A DNA stretch of 64,000 nt. Origin: Allorhizobium pseudoryzae (lineage in GTDB: Bacteria; Pseudomonadota; Alphaproteobacteria; Rhizobiales; Rhizobiaceae). The first letter of the stretch is position 1; every line of letters starts with the position of its first letter. The stretch covers positions 2,000,001-2,064,000 of the forward strand of contig NZ_CP049241.1 in assembly GCF_011046245.1 (NCBI RefSeq), read 5' to 3'. The translations under genes and the position numbers were made by a program. Positions 1-8,268 of this stretch are shown here, one piece after another. Below the pieces are notes generated by a model that saw nothing but the letters and a program-made list of their open reading frames with translations, was not told the origin of the DNA and ran no database searches.

Positions 1-1219
1 CGGAGGTCACCTGCAGGCCGGTGGCGTTCTGGTAAGGCGCGATCTGGCGGGTTTCCTCCAGCGACAGGCGCGAACCGTACCAGTAGGCGTTCTTGTCGTG
101 GCCATAGAGCAGCACGCCGAGCTCATCGACGCCATCGACCAGTTCGTTCTCGTCGAGAACGTGCAGGACCGGCTGGGCGGTGCCGCCATTGCCAAACATT
201 TCATGCAGCGACAGCACGGCATCATTGGCCGGGTGGTAGGCGTAATGGCAGGTGGGGCGGTAGACCGCCTCGCCATCCTTCTCGACCGTGAAATAGTCGG
301 CAATCGAGATCGATTCGTTATGCGTCACCAGGAAGCCGTATTGCGGGCCGGGCGTCGGGCACCAGGTGCGCACGCGGGTATTGGCGCCCGGCTGCTCCAG
401 GTAGATTGCCGCCTTGCAGCCCTTCTTGTGCTTCTTGGCGTTCTTCGGCATCCACTTCTCGTGCGTGCCCCAGCCGAGTTCGGAGGGCTGCAGGCCTTCG
501 GAGATGAAGCCTTCGACCGACCAGGTGTTCCAGAACACGTTGAGCGGCTTCGGGTTCTTGGTGCGCTGGGTGTCGCGTTCTGCAATATGGATGCCCTTGA
601 CGCCGACCTTCTTCATCAGCTTCGCCCAGCCGTCGCGATCATCGACGGAGGGTTCGTCGAACTTCACGCCCGTGTCGTTGGCAATGTTGACGAGCGCCTG
701 CTTGACGAACCAGGAGACCATGCCGGGATTGGCGCCGCAGCAGGAGACGGCCGTGGTGCCGCCCGGGTTCTTGCGCTTTTCCGTCCGCACGGTTTCACGC
801 AGCGAATAGTTCGTGCGGTCGGCATTCTTCATGCTCTTGTCGAAATAGAAGCCGAGCCAGGGCTCGACGACCGTATCGATGTAGAGGACGTCCAGCTTGC
901 GGCAGAACTTGATGAGATCGAGCGAGCCGGTATCGACCGACAGGTTGACGCAGAAACCCTGGCCTTTGCCTTCGGTCAGCAGCGGCTTCAGCAGGTCCTT
1001 GTAGTTTTCCTTGGTCACATGCGCCTGGATGAACTTCACGCCGTGCTTTTCCAGGATCGCCTTGTCGTCGTCGCGCGGGTCGATCACCACCATCCGGCTC
1101 TTGTCGAACTTGAAGTGGCGTTCGATCAGCGGCAGCGTGCCGCGCCCGATCGATCCGAAACCGATCATGACGATCGGGCCGGTGATTTCGCCGTAAACCG
1201 GGTAGGTCTGTTCACTCAT
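1..1219 (-). CDS. hss: Homospermidine synthase, 5' part (gene runs off the window start)
   Basis: The minus strand is open from an ATG at 1219 to the window edge, giving about 406 codons of a family usually near 480. The protein starts MSEQTYPVYGEITGPIVMIG and has a Rossmann nucleotide-binding motif GFGSIG at residues 20-25. The remainder reads as homospermidine synthase, for example KNADRTNYSLRETVRTEKRK and SCCGANPGMVSWFVKQAL. The enzyme makes homospermidine from putrescine (or putrescine plus spermidine) with NAD+, and homospermidine is a major polyamine of rhizobia. The C-terminus is missing only because the window ends. A long open frame on the opposite strand (98-1405) is its shadow. Confidence 0.93.
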   Translation of the reverse strand, partial: MSEQTYPVYGEITGPIVMIGFGSIGRGTLPLIERHFKFDKSRMVVIDPRDDDKAILEKHGVKFIQAHVTKENYKDLLKPLLTEGKGQGFCVNLSVDTGSLDLIKFCRKLDVLYIDTVVEPWLGFYFDKSMKNADRTNYSLRETVRTEKRKNPGGTTAVSCCGANPGMVSWFVKQALVNIANDTGVKFDEPSVDDRDGWAKLMKKVGVKGIHIAERDTQRTKNPKPLNVFWNTWSVEGFISEGLQPSELGWGTHEKWMPKNAKKHKKGCKAAIYLEQPGANTRVRTWCPTPGPQYGFLVTHNESISIADYFTVEKDGEAVYRPTCHYAYHPANDAVLSLHEMFGNGGTAQPVLHVLDENELVDGVDELGVLLYGHDKNAYWYGSRLSLEETRQIAPYQNATGLQVTS

Positions 1220-1328
1220 CTGCTGTCGCTCCTTCGGTCCCTCGGTCGCATGCCTAAAGGGCCGGTGTTTCTGGGCACGGGTCTTGATCCTTGCGCCTCT
1301 TGTTGGCGGTCTAGATCACAAATTACGA

Positions 1329-2267
1329 TCACAATAAAGAGCTTGAAGACGACAAGCCTGTGGCAGTGGGTGTGGAATCCGCAAGCTGCGCCGCATCTGC
1401 CCTGAGCATAGCAATCATCGGGCCACGCTTGGCGAGCATGCCCTTATAGGCTGCCTGAGCGGGCGTCAGGGCCTCCAGCTGGTCGGCGAGCGCCTGCATC
1501 AGCTTACCCGCATGGGCGGCGGTTCCGAGCGCGGTGATCGGGTCGAGGTAGATGCGGATGGTGAAGAGGATATCGCCACTCGCCGGCAGTTTTCTCAGCG
1601 TCTGGCGTTCGACCCGCAGATAGCTCGCCGCCGGCGGAAGGTCCGGAACCTTGCGCTCGCTCTTCGGCTTCGGCGTGAAGAGCGCGTCGTTCCAGTTGAT
1701 CGACCAGTTCAAACGCTTGACCGACCGATCCGGCTGCAGCCGGTCGAACATGCGGTTGATCAGGTCCGCATTGCGGCTGCCGCCCTCGAAATCCGGCACA
1801 TCGGCATGCACCTCGTCCATCACCCGGCCGAATTTCTCGTCCAGCGACCAGGAGGAGGGGAAGGCAACGAAGGCCGCAGCCACGCGCCAGCCGTTTTCGC
1901 CGCGGCGCATGATGACGAGATCGTCCTGCAACAGCAGGCCGGCACGAATGAGCGGCGGCATGCCGTCGTCCTGCAGCGCAACCGGGCTTGCGCCGGCAAC
2001 ATCGATACCGCCTGCCTCCCGCGCATAAAGCTGCGGATACCGCTCGGGCAGATACTCGGCAAGAAGTGCCAGAACCTCCTGCTGCGCCGCCTCCGTGCCC
2101 GGTTCGGCCCGAAAGATGTCGTTGCGATGTGTTTGAAGCAGCTGACGCTTTTGCGCCAGATAACCGGCAAGACCCGCGTCCGGCTCGATCCAGTCGGCAA
2201 GATCGAGCTGCGACAGGCCGATGGTAAAGGGCGTAGCGGAGCCGTCATAGGGGGTGTAGGTCGGCAT
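1329..2267 (-). CDS. DUF3445 / heme-dependent oxidative N-demethylase-like protein
   Basis: This 312-aa protein begins MPTYTPYDGSATPFTIGLSQ. Its body resembles the DUF3445 family, with a WSLDEKFGRVMDEVHADVP segment and a core RVERQTLRKLPASGDILFTI followed by IRIYLDPI. Some members of this family are the alpha subunit of heme-dependent oxidative N-demethylases (dimethylamine oxidation). The other subunits of that enzyme are not seen here, so the substrate is unknown. It lies 12 bp downstream of the class IV aminotransferase gene on the same strand and may be cotranscribed with it. The C-terminus (about residues 270-312) is rich in Ala, Ser and Leu and is probably disordered. The family call is fairly secure; the function is not. 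Confidence 0.75.
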   Translation of the reverse strand: MPTYTPYDGSATPFTIGLSQLDLADWIEPDAGLAGYLAQKRQLLQTHRNDIFRAEPGTEAAQQEVLALLAEYLPERYPQLYAREAGGIDVAGASPVALQDDGMPPLIRAGLLLQDDLVIMRRGENGWRVAAAFVAFPSSWSLDEKFGRVMDEVHADVPDFEGGSRNADLINRMFDRLQPDRSVKRLNWSINWNDALFTPKPKSERKVPDLPPAASYLRVERQTLRKLPASGDILFTIRIYLDPITALGTAAHAGKLMQALADQLEALTPAQAAYKGMLAKRGPMIAMLRADAAQLADSTPTATGLSSSSSLL

Positions 2268-2279
2268 AGCCTCTCGTCC

Positions 2280-2975
2280 CTAATCGACCAGTTCGGCGGC
2301 GATCAGGCCCCGCAGCGAATTGCCGACGAAGACCTTGCGGCCCTTGAGGTTGGCTGGGCGGAGAATGTCGGAGCGGGCTTTGCCCTCGCGGATCAGGTCG
2401 GCGCGCAGGATGCCGGGCAGCAGGCCGGAGCTTAAGGGCGGCGTGATGAGCACGCCGCCATCGCTTTCGACAAAGAGATTGGTGATCGTGCCCTCGCAGA
2501 GCTCGCCGCGTTCGTTCAGAAGCAGAACCTCGTCGGCCTCGCTCTTGTCGAACTCCGCGCGGGCGGCATCATAGGGTTCGCGGCGCGTGGTCTTGTGGCG
2601 GTAGAGCGCATCGTCGGATTTCATCCGCTGGTCGGCAATCTTCAGGCGCCAGAGGCATCCTTCCGGTTCCGGCTTGATCACCGTGGTCGTAACCTCGACC
2701 TTGCCGCGGAAGTTCATCGTGAGGCGAACCCTCAGGTCTTCCTCGCCGGAGACCGCCGCCTTCAGCAGATCCTTCGCATCCACCGGCTGGCGGAAACCGA
2801 GCGCATCCGCCGAGCGGCTGAGCCGCCGAAGATGTTGATCCAGGCGGAGGAAACCGGCTTCCGGCTCCCAGCGCAGGGTCTCGATCAACAGGAAATCGAC
2901 TGTCTGCTTGGCGGCACGGGCGCTGGACCTCGGCTGCTTAGCTGGCTTACTGCGAACCGCGTTTTGAGTAGGCAT
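2280..2975 (-). CDS. pabC: Class IV aminotransferase, probable 4-amino-4-deoxychorismate lyase
   Basis: This 231-aa fold-type IV PLP enzyme has the N-terminal signature FLLIETLRWEPEAGFLRLDQ, a likely PLP lysine K128 in ALYRHKTTRR, and the family's LLNERGELCEGTITNLFVES and SSGLLPGILRADLI segments. With PabB it would convert aminodeoxychorismate to p-aminobenzoate and pyruvate in folate synthesis. Its first 91 bp overlap the 3' end of pabB in another frame. The ATG at 2975 is the most plausible start because no ATG, GTG or well-placed TTG precedes the domain closely inside the frame. A D-amino acid aminotransferase or branched-chain-like role cannot be excluded, but the neighbour argues for PabC. 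Confidence 0.82.
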   Translation of the reverse strand: MPTQNAVRSKPAKQPRSSARAAKQTVDFLLIETLRWEPEAGFLRLDQHLRRLSRSADALGFRQPVDAKDLLKAAVSGEEDLRVRLTMNFRGKVEVTTTVIKPEPEGCLWRLKIADQRMKSDDALYRHKTTRREPYDAARAEFDKSEADEVLLLNERGELCEGTITNLFVESDGGVLITPPLSSGLLPGILRADLIREGKARSDILRPANLKGRKVFVGNSLRGLIAAELVD

Positions 2976-4120
2976 TCGTCATATTCCGCCTTGGCCTTCG
3001 AATCGAAGACAATTCCGCCGCCGACATTGAAGACCGCCTTGCCCCCGTTGAAAAGGGTAAGTGTTCGGATAGCCACGGAAAATTGCATCGGACCCGCCGG
3101 ATCGCACCAGCCGATCGCCCCGCAATAGACATCCCGCGGCCCGTCCTCCAGCCGACCGAGGATCTGCATGGCCCACATTTTGGGCGCCCCTGTGACCGAA
3201 CCGCAGGGAAAGAGAGCGGCGAGGATCTCCGGCAGGCCGACCTCCGGCTTCAGTTTTGCGGTTACATGGCTCACCATCTGATGCACCGTCGGATAGGTCT
3301 CGATGGCAAAGAGCTTTGGAACCGAGAGCGTGCGGACCTCCGAGATCATCGAGATGTCGTTGCGCAGCAGATCGACGATCATGCGGTTTTCCGCCTGCGT
3401 CTTCTCGTCGGCGAGCATTTTCGCGATGATCCGCGCATCCTCGGCGGTGGTCTTGCCGCGCGGCGCGGTGCCCTTCATCGGATGCGTTTCGATCATCCCA
3501 TCGTCATCGACCCGGAAGAAGAGTTCCGGCGAGCGCGACAGGATCACCGGCCCGCCGAGATCGATCAGCGCGCCGTAGCGTACCGGCTGCCGCTCCACCA
3601 GAGACCAGAAGAGCGCCCGCGGATCGCCCTGCCATTTTGCCTCCACAGGCATGGTGAGGTTCGCCTGGTAACAGTCGCCGCGGCGCAGATGCGCATGCAA
3701 GGTCTCGAAGCGCGTCTCGTAGGTCTCGAAATCCCAGGCGGGCCTTGCGTTGTCGAGGGATGGCGGTGAGGTTCCGGCCTCGGCGGTGACCGGTTGCGCC
3801 AGCGGATGCCCGCTGCCGGCCGGTGCATCGAAAATGCCCATGGCGATCAGCGGCGTTTCGCGGACTGGGACGATGAGGTGCCGGAGCTTCTCCTCGAAGA
3901 CGTGCCCCGCCTTATAGGAGAGATAGCCCGCCAGCCAGAACCCGCGCCGCCTGGCGTCCTCGAGCCTTGCCAATGCCGGCAGGACCTCGTCCGCCGTCCG
4001 CGCGATGACGATCTCGTGCGGACGCTCGAAGACGCGGCTCGAATGTCGCTGGTCGTCGCGGAAGAGGGCGTAAGGGGCGGCAGGCATGGGAGAGGAGGAC
4101 ATGCCGCTCTCCTGCCACAC
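2885..4120 (-). CDS. pabB: Aminodeoxychorismate synthase component I
   Basis: This chorismate-binding enzyme of up to 411 aa carries the conserved blocks SRSPELFFRV, HPMKGTAPRGKTTAEDARI, ENRMIVDLLRNDISMI, PCGSVTGAPKMWAM and VGGGIVFDS. It uses ammonia (from a PabA glutaminase) to aminate chorismate to 4-amino-4-deoxychorismate for p-aminobenzoate and folate. Several in-frame ATGs occur near the N-terminus; the one at 4102 (MSSSPMPAAPYALF) is as plausible as 4120. The C-terminal tail after KTRFAVSQLSS lies over the start of the downstream lyase gene, so the two are probably translationally linked. Anthranilate synthase component I is the main alternative; the shorter length and the PabC partner favour PabB. 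Confidence 0.9.
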   Translation of the reverse strand: MWQESGMSSSPMPAAPYALFRDDQRHSSRVFERPHEIVIARTADEVLPALARLEDARRRGFWLAGYLSYKAGHVFEEKLRHLIVPVRETPLIAMGIFDAPAGSGHPLAQPVTAEAGTSPPSLDNARPAWDFETYETRFETLHAHLRRGDCYQANLTMPVEAKWQGDPRALFWSLVERQPVRYGALIDLGGPVILSRSPELFFRVDDDGMIETHPMKGTAPRGKTTAEDARIIAKMLADEKTQAENRMIVDLLRNDISMISEVRTLSVPKLFAIETYPTVHQMVSHVTAKLKPEVGLPEILAALFPCGSVTGAPKMWAMQILGRLEDGPRDVYCGAIGWCDPAGPMQFSVAIRTLTLFNGGKAVFNVGGGIVFDSKAKAEYDECLLKTRFAVSQLSSRGPAPVPPSRQSISC

Positions 4121-4171
4121 TCGGGTCGGCTTCTCAATGTGAGCCGGTGGCTCTTTGCGGCTCTGGTAATT

Positions 4172-6067
4172 TCACCCCGTGTTGTTCAGCGTGTTCGGTG
4201 TGCCGAGTTCCCGATGCGACCGGCACTGGTTGCGGCCATCGGATTTGGCGAGGTAGAGAGCACGGTCCGCCTCGGCAATCAGCTCGGTCTGGGAACCGCC
4301 TGGCGCAGGGACGATGGTTGCGTGTCCCGCCGAAATCGTGACATGGCCGAACGGCAGGTTGCCGACATGCGGAATGGCGAGCGAGGCGACGCCGCTACGG
4401 ATCGTCTCCGCGATGGCGCGCACGGCCATGTCGTTCTGGTGGCCCAGAAGCACTGCCAGTTCCTCGCCGCCATAGCGGGCGGCAATGCCGAACGTCCCCT
4501 GAAGTCTTGTCTGGATGACCTCTGCGACGGCACGCAGCGCCTTGTCCCCGGCAAGATGGCCGTAGTTGTCGTTGAACAGCTTGAAACGGTCGAGATCGAT
4601 CAGCACCAGGGAGAGCGGCTGTCTCTTGTCCGCCGCATCAACGAACATCGACGACAGGCAGTTGTTGAAATGCCGCTTGTTGAACAGGCCGGTCAGTTCG
4701 TCCGTCATGGCCAGAGAATCGAGTTCCTGAGTGATGGTCTGCTGGCGGGTCACATCGCGTGTGATGACGACAATCTCGTCCAGTGCCTCGCCGTTCGCAT
4801 TATCGAGACGAGAGAGCGCGCTTTCGAGCCATATCGTCGAACCATCGGGCTCTTGATGCCGATAGAGCACTGACTGAGAGGTGGCGCCCTGGTTCAGTCG
4901 CGACAACACGGTCTGCCACTGCGCCTTCGCATCATCCTCCATACCCTCGAAGATGCTGGTTCCCACCAGTTCCTCCGGCGGGCGCTGGAAGAGGTTGCGG
5001 GCCGCTGCAGAGACATAAAGACGTATGCCGTCGATGGTGATCTTCTCGATGATGTCGGTCGAAGCATTGGCGATCAGACGGAATTCTAGCTCCTGCGCAG
5101 CAATTTTCTGCTCGCCGAGTTCCCGCAGCCGGATCTGCCTGATCCATCGAAGGGACATTATGATGACGCCGATATAGGCCGTGCCGATGCCGAGCCAGGG
5201 ATAGCCGGACCGGGACATCCAGGCGTGGAAGAGTGCCGATCTGGAACGTGAGGCGACCACCGTAATGCCTGTTTCGGTATTGCGGAAATAACCGCTGAGC
5301 CGTGCCGATCCGGACCCTGGCAACTGATAGTCGTGGCGGCCTTTCACGTCCGAAGTGCTCAGGGATCGGATATCCGTGCTGTCGAAGGAGCCTGCCTTCA
5401 TCGCCTGTCCCCTTGAGGGGTAGCGCATCAGGACCTGTCCGTCGCCGCGGAGCACAAAAATACTGCTGTCGCCGCCGGAGTTGAAGCTTTGCATGAAGCG
5501 GGCGATCTCGTCCAGATCCACCATGGCGACCATCACGCCGGCAAATTCTCTGTTGGGACCGTCTATCCGCTTTGAAATCGGCAGGAAGGCGGCGCTGTCT
5601 CGATCACCGCGGTTTGCTGAACCGATATGGATTTTGTCGGATATGCTGGCGCGATGGAAGCGGACGGCCTCTTCCAACGATGCATTCAGGCCGACTCCCA
5701 TGCGATCGAGCGTTGTGCTGACCAGACGGCCATCAACGCCAATATGGGACATGCCGCCCAACACATGCGACGTTCGGACAAGCCGCTGCATCTCATCGGC
5801 CAGACGACCGGCTGCGTCATCATTGCCTGCGAAGGTCTGTGCCTGAAGCGTGAGTTCGGCAAGGGCCTGATCGGCCAGCGCGAGGATGGTATCGGCGTGC
5901 AGCGAAACCACTTCTGCCGTCTCGATCAGCCTGTTGTTGGAGCTATGGACCAGCCGCCGCCACGTCGTCAGCTCCGACCAGAACCACAGGCAGGCGAAAA
6001 CAAGTGCGCCGGCAAAAACGGTGAGCCCTCTTTTGCGTGTGCTGGTTCTGATGCTCTGGATCTTCAT
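4172..6067 (-). CDS. Membrane-anchored PAS-GGDEF diguanylate cyclase
   Basis: This 631-aa protein makes c-di-GMP from two GTP. A first transmembrane segment lies at about residues 12-30 (GLTVFAGALVFACLWFW) and is followed by a periplasmic sensor-like domain of roughly 260 residues. A second segment is near YPWLGIGTAYIGVIIMS, then comes a PAS region (ANASTDIIEKITIDGIRLYV) and a GGDEF domain with active-site GGEEL. The position four residues upstream of the site, where an inhibitory RxxD would lie, reads GTFG, so product feedback through a classical I-site is not expected. I chose the ATG at 6067 (MKIQSIRTSTRKRG) because the open frame upstream (to 6190) has no sign of coding. No EAL domain is present. 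Confidence 0.9.
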   Translation of the reverse strand: MKIQSIRTSTRKRGLTVFAGALVFACLWFWSELTTWRRLVHSSNNRLIETAEVVSLHADTILALADQALAELTLQAQTFAGNDDAAGRLADEMQRLVRTSHVLGGMSHIGVDGRLVSTTLDRMGVGLNASLEEAVRFHRASISDKIHIGSANRGDRDSAAFLPISKRIDGPNREFAGVMVAMVDLDEIARFMQSFNSGGDSSIFVLRGDGQVLMRYPSRGQAMKAGSFDSTDIRSLSTSDVKGRHDYQLPGSGSARLSGYFRNTETGITVVASRSRSALFHAWMSRSGYPWLGIGTAYIGVIIMSLRWIRQIRLRELGEQKIAAQELEFRLIANASTDIIEKITIDGIRLYVSAAARNLFQRPPEELVGTSIFEGMEDDAKAQWQTVLSRLNQGATSQSVLYRHQEPDGSTIWLESALSRLDNANGEALDEIVVITRDVTRQQTITQELDSLAMTDELTGLFNKRHFNNCLSSMFVDAADKRQPLSLVLIDLDRFKLFNDNYGHLAGDKALRAVAEVIQTRLQGTFGIAARYGGEELAVLLGHQNDMAVRAIAETIRSGVASLAIPHVGNLPFGHVTISAGHATIVPAPGGSQTELIAEADRALYLAKSDGRNQCRSHRELGTPNTLNNTG

Positions 6068-6162
6068 AGTACAAATGAAAAGTCGCGTTGAAACGACGCG
6101 GATTATCCAGTGTTGCCATGAAGAATTCGATAAAATTGGAGATGATTGCGTAGGGTGGAAGG

Positions 6163-6193
6163 ACGTTGCCGACCGCAGAACGGCCGGCAACGT
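6163..6193. terminator. Stem-loop downstream of pepF
   Basis: ACGTTGCCG (6163-6171) is matched perfectly by CGGCAACGT (6185-6193), with a further CCG/CGG pairing inside and a CAGAA loop. It lies 36 bp after the pepF stop codon, between pepF and the diguanylate cyclase gene. There is no clear T-tract on the minus strand, so it may be a weak terminator or an mRNA-stabilising hairpin. Confidence 0.4.
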
Positions 6194-6228
6194 GAAAGAC
6201 GAATTCGTTTAGGACGCGCGGATGCCGT

Positions 6229-8103
6229 TCAGGCGTCAAGCGCCTCCAGTTCATCGATCAGGCCTTCGATCATCGACAGGCCCTTGCTCCAGAAGGACGG
6301 ATCGGTGGCATCGAGGCCGAAGGGGGCGAGAAGTTCCGAATGGTGTTTCGTGCCGCCCGCCTTCAGCAGCGCGAAATACTTTTGCTGAAAACCGTCCTCG
6401 GCATTCTGGTAGACCGCATAGAGCGAGTTCACCAGGCAATCCCCGAAGGCATAGGCGTAGACATAGAAGGGCGAGTGGATGAAGTGGGGGATATAGGTCC
6501 ACCAGGCTTCGTAACCTTCGGAAATGCGGATGGCCGGGCCGAGGCTTTCGGTCTGCACCGACAGCCACAGCTCGCCGATCTGTTCGGAGGTCAGTTCTCC
6601 TTCCTTGCGGGCCGTGTGCACCTTGCGCTCGAACTCGTAGAAGGCGATCTGGCGCACGACCGTGTTGATCATGTCCTCCACCTTCTGGGCCAGCATCGCC
6701 TTGCGCTCACGCCGGTCAGTCGTCTTGTTCAACAGCGCGCGGAAGGTCAGCATTTCGCCGAAGACGGAGGCGGTTTCGGCAAGCGTCAGGGGTGTCTGGC
6801 ACATCAGCGCACCCTGGCCGCCGGCCAGCACCTGGTGCACGCCGTGGCCGAGTTCATGCGCAAGCGTCATGACGTCGCGCGGCTTGCCGAGATAGTTGAC
6901 CAGCACGTAAGGATGGGCGGAGGGCACGGTCGGATGGGCGAAGGCACCCGGCGCCTTGCCGGGGCGGGCGGGCGCATCGATCCAGTTCTCGTCGAAGAAG
7001 CGGCGGGCGATGTCGGCCATGTCGCGCGCGAACTGGCCATAGGCCGAGAGCACCGTCTCTCGGGCCGTCTCCCAGGGGATCAGCGCCTTCGGGGTTTCGG
7101 GCAGCGGCGCGTTGCGGTCCCAGAAATTCATCTGATCCATGCCGAGCCATTTCGCCTTCATCGCGTAATAGCGATGCGAGAGGCGCGGATAGGCGTCCCG
7201 CACGGCGGCCGCCAGTGCATCGACCACCTCGCGTTCGACGCGATTGGCGAGGTGCCGGCTGTCGGCAATGTCCTCGAAACCGCGCCAGCGGTCGGCAATG
7301 TCCTTGTCCTTCGCCAGCGTGTTGGTGATCAGCGTGAAGACGCGCAGGTTCGCCTTGAAGGTGGCCGAGAGGGCGGCCGCCGCCTTGGCGCGCATCGCTT
7401 CCTCCGGCTCCTGCAAGAGGTTCAGCGTCCGCTCGAGCGGCAGCATCTCGCCGTCGATCTCGAAACGCAGATCGGCCATGGTCTCGTCGAACAGCCGGTT
7501 GAAGGCGGCAGCGCTCGTCATGGATTTTTCGAGGAACAGTTGCTCCAGCCGGTCGTCCAGCTGGTGCGGCTTGTCCTTGCGCAGATCAAGGATCCAGGGA
7601 GCGTAGTGAGCGGCCTTCTCGTCTGCCGTCAGCGCCGTGTCGATCAGGGCATCGTCCACCCGGTTCAGTTCGAGCGGGAAGAACAACAGGTGCGCGGAGA
7701 GATCGGTCAGCTTGGACTGCACATCGCCATAAAGCTTGCCGTTTGCAGGGTTCAGCGTGTCAGAAAAATAGGTGAGGCCGGCAAAGGAGCCGATCTTGCC
7801 GACGAGATCGTCGATCGCCTCGTAGGCCTCGACGGCGGCACCGAGGCCATCCGTGCCGGTTTTCGTCGCGGCCTCGGCAAGCCTGCCTTTCCACTGGCTT
7901 TCAAAGGCCTTCGCCATCTCCAGCGCCCGGGTAAGATCACCGCGGAAGGCATCGCTGTCGGCGGAGGGATAGAGATCCTCAAGGCGCCAGACGGGCAGGA
8001 CGCCCAGTGCTGCATCTGCCGATGCGGCGGCGCCTGCGGCATCCGCGACGGCTGCCCGTTTATGGTTTACAAATTTCCGGTGGCCGATGTCAGACACGGT
8101 CAA
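6229..8103 (-). CDS. pepF: M3 family oligoendopeptidase F
   Basis: This cytoplasmic zinc metallopeptidase degrades short peptides. The zinc motif HELGH begins at residue 416 (MTLAHELGHGVHQVL) with a downstream glutamate in LTLAETASVFGEM, as in the M3B family. I place the start at the TTG at 8103 (then TVSDIGHRKFVNHKRA), giving 624 aa. An AGGAG ribosome site sits at 8111-8115, eight bases upstream, whereas the open frame beginning with ATG at 8178 has a non-conserved-looking extension. The gene is divergent from the response regulator gene at 8269 and is followed by a stem-loop. The family call is very secure. Confidence 0.93.
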   Translation of the reverse strand: MTVSDIGHRKFVNHKRAAVADAAGAAASADAALGVLPVWRLEDLYPSADSDAFRGDLTRALEMAKAFESQWKGRLAEAATKTGTDGLGAAVEAYEAIDDLVGKIGSFAGLTYFSDTLNPANGKLYGDVQSKLTDLSAHLLFFPLELNRVDDALIDTALTADEKAAHYAPWILDLRKDKPHQLDDRLEQLFLEKSMTSAAAFNRLFDETMADLRFEIDGEMLPLERTLNLLQEPEEAMRAKAAAALSATFKANLRVFTLITNTLAKDKDIADRWRGFEDIADSRHLANRVEREVVDALAAAVRDAYPRLSHRYYAMKAKWLGMDQMNFWDRNAPLPETPKALIPWETARETVLSAYGQFARDMADIARRFFDENWIDAPARPGKAPGAFAHPTVPSAHPYVLVNYLGKPRDVMTLAHELGHGVHQVLAGGQGALMCQTPLTLAETASVFGEMLTFRALLNKTTDRRERKAMLAQKVEDMINTVVRQIAFYEFERKVHTARKEGELTSEQIGELWLSVQTESLGPAIRISEGYEAWWTYIPHFIHSPFYVYAYAFGDCLVNSLYAVYQNAEDGFQQKYFALLKAGGTKHHSELLAPFGLDATDPSFWSKGLSMIEGLIDELEALDA

Positions 8104-8268
8104 GGTCTGTCTCCTATCCTCGTCTTGGTACAATTTGCAGTCGTCGGGATGTTTCAATGGGCGGCGTTTAAAATGCAAGCATTTCTCAAAACGGGATGTT
8201 TAACCCTTTATGACACAACGGACATCAAGGTCCCTTGTGGGACGGTATATTGAGAATTCGGAGCAAGC

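Noticed and set aside
98..1405. 435-aa open frame on the plus strand
   Set aside because: It lies opposite homospermidine synthase, whose minus-strand protein has clear family motifs; the plus frame has none.
8104..8178. N-terminal extension of PepF from ATG 8178
   Set aside because: A TTG at 8103 with AGGAG exactly eight bases upstream is better; the extension has no conserved look.
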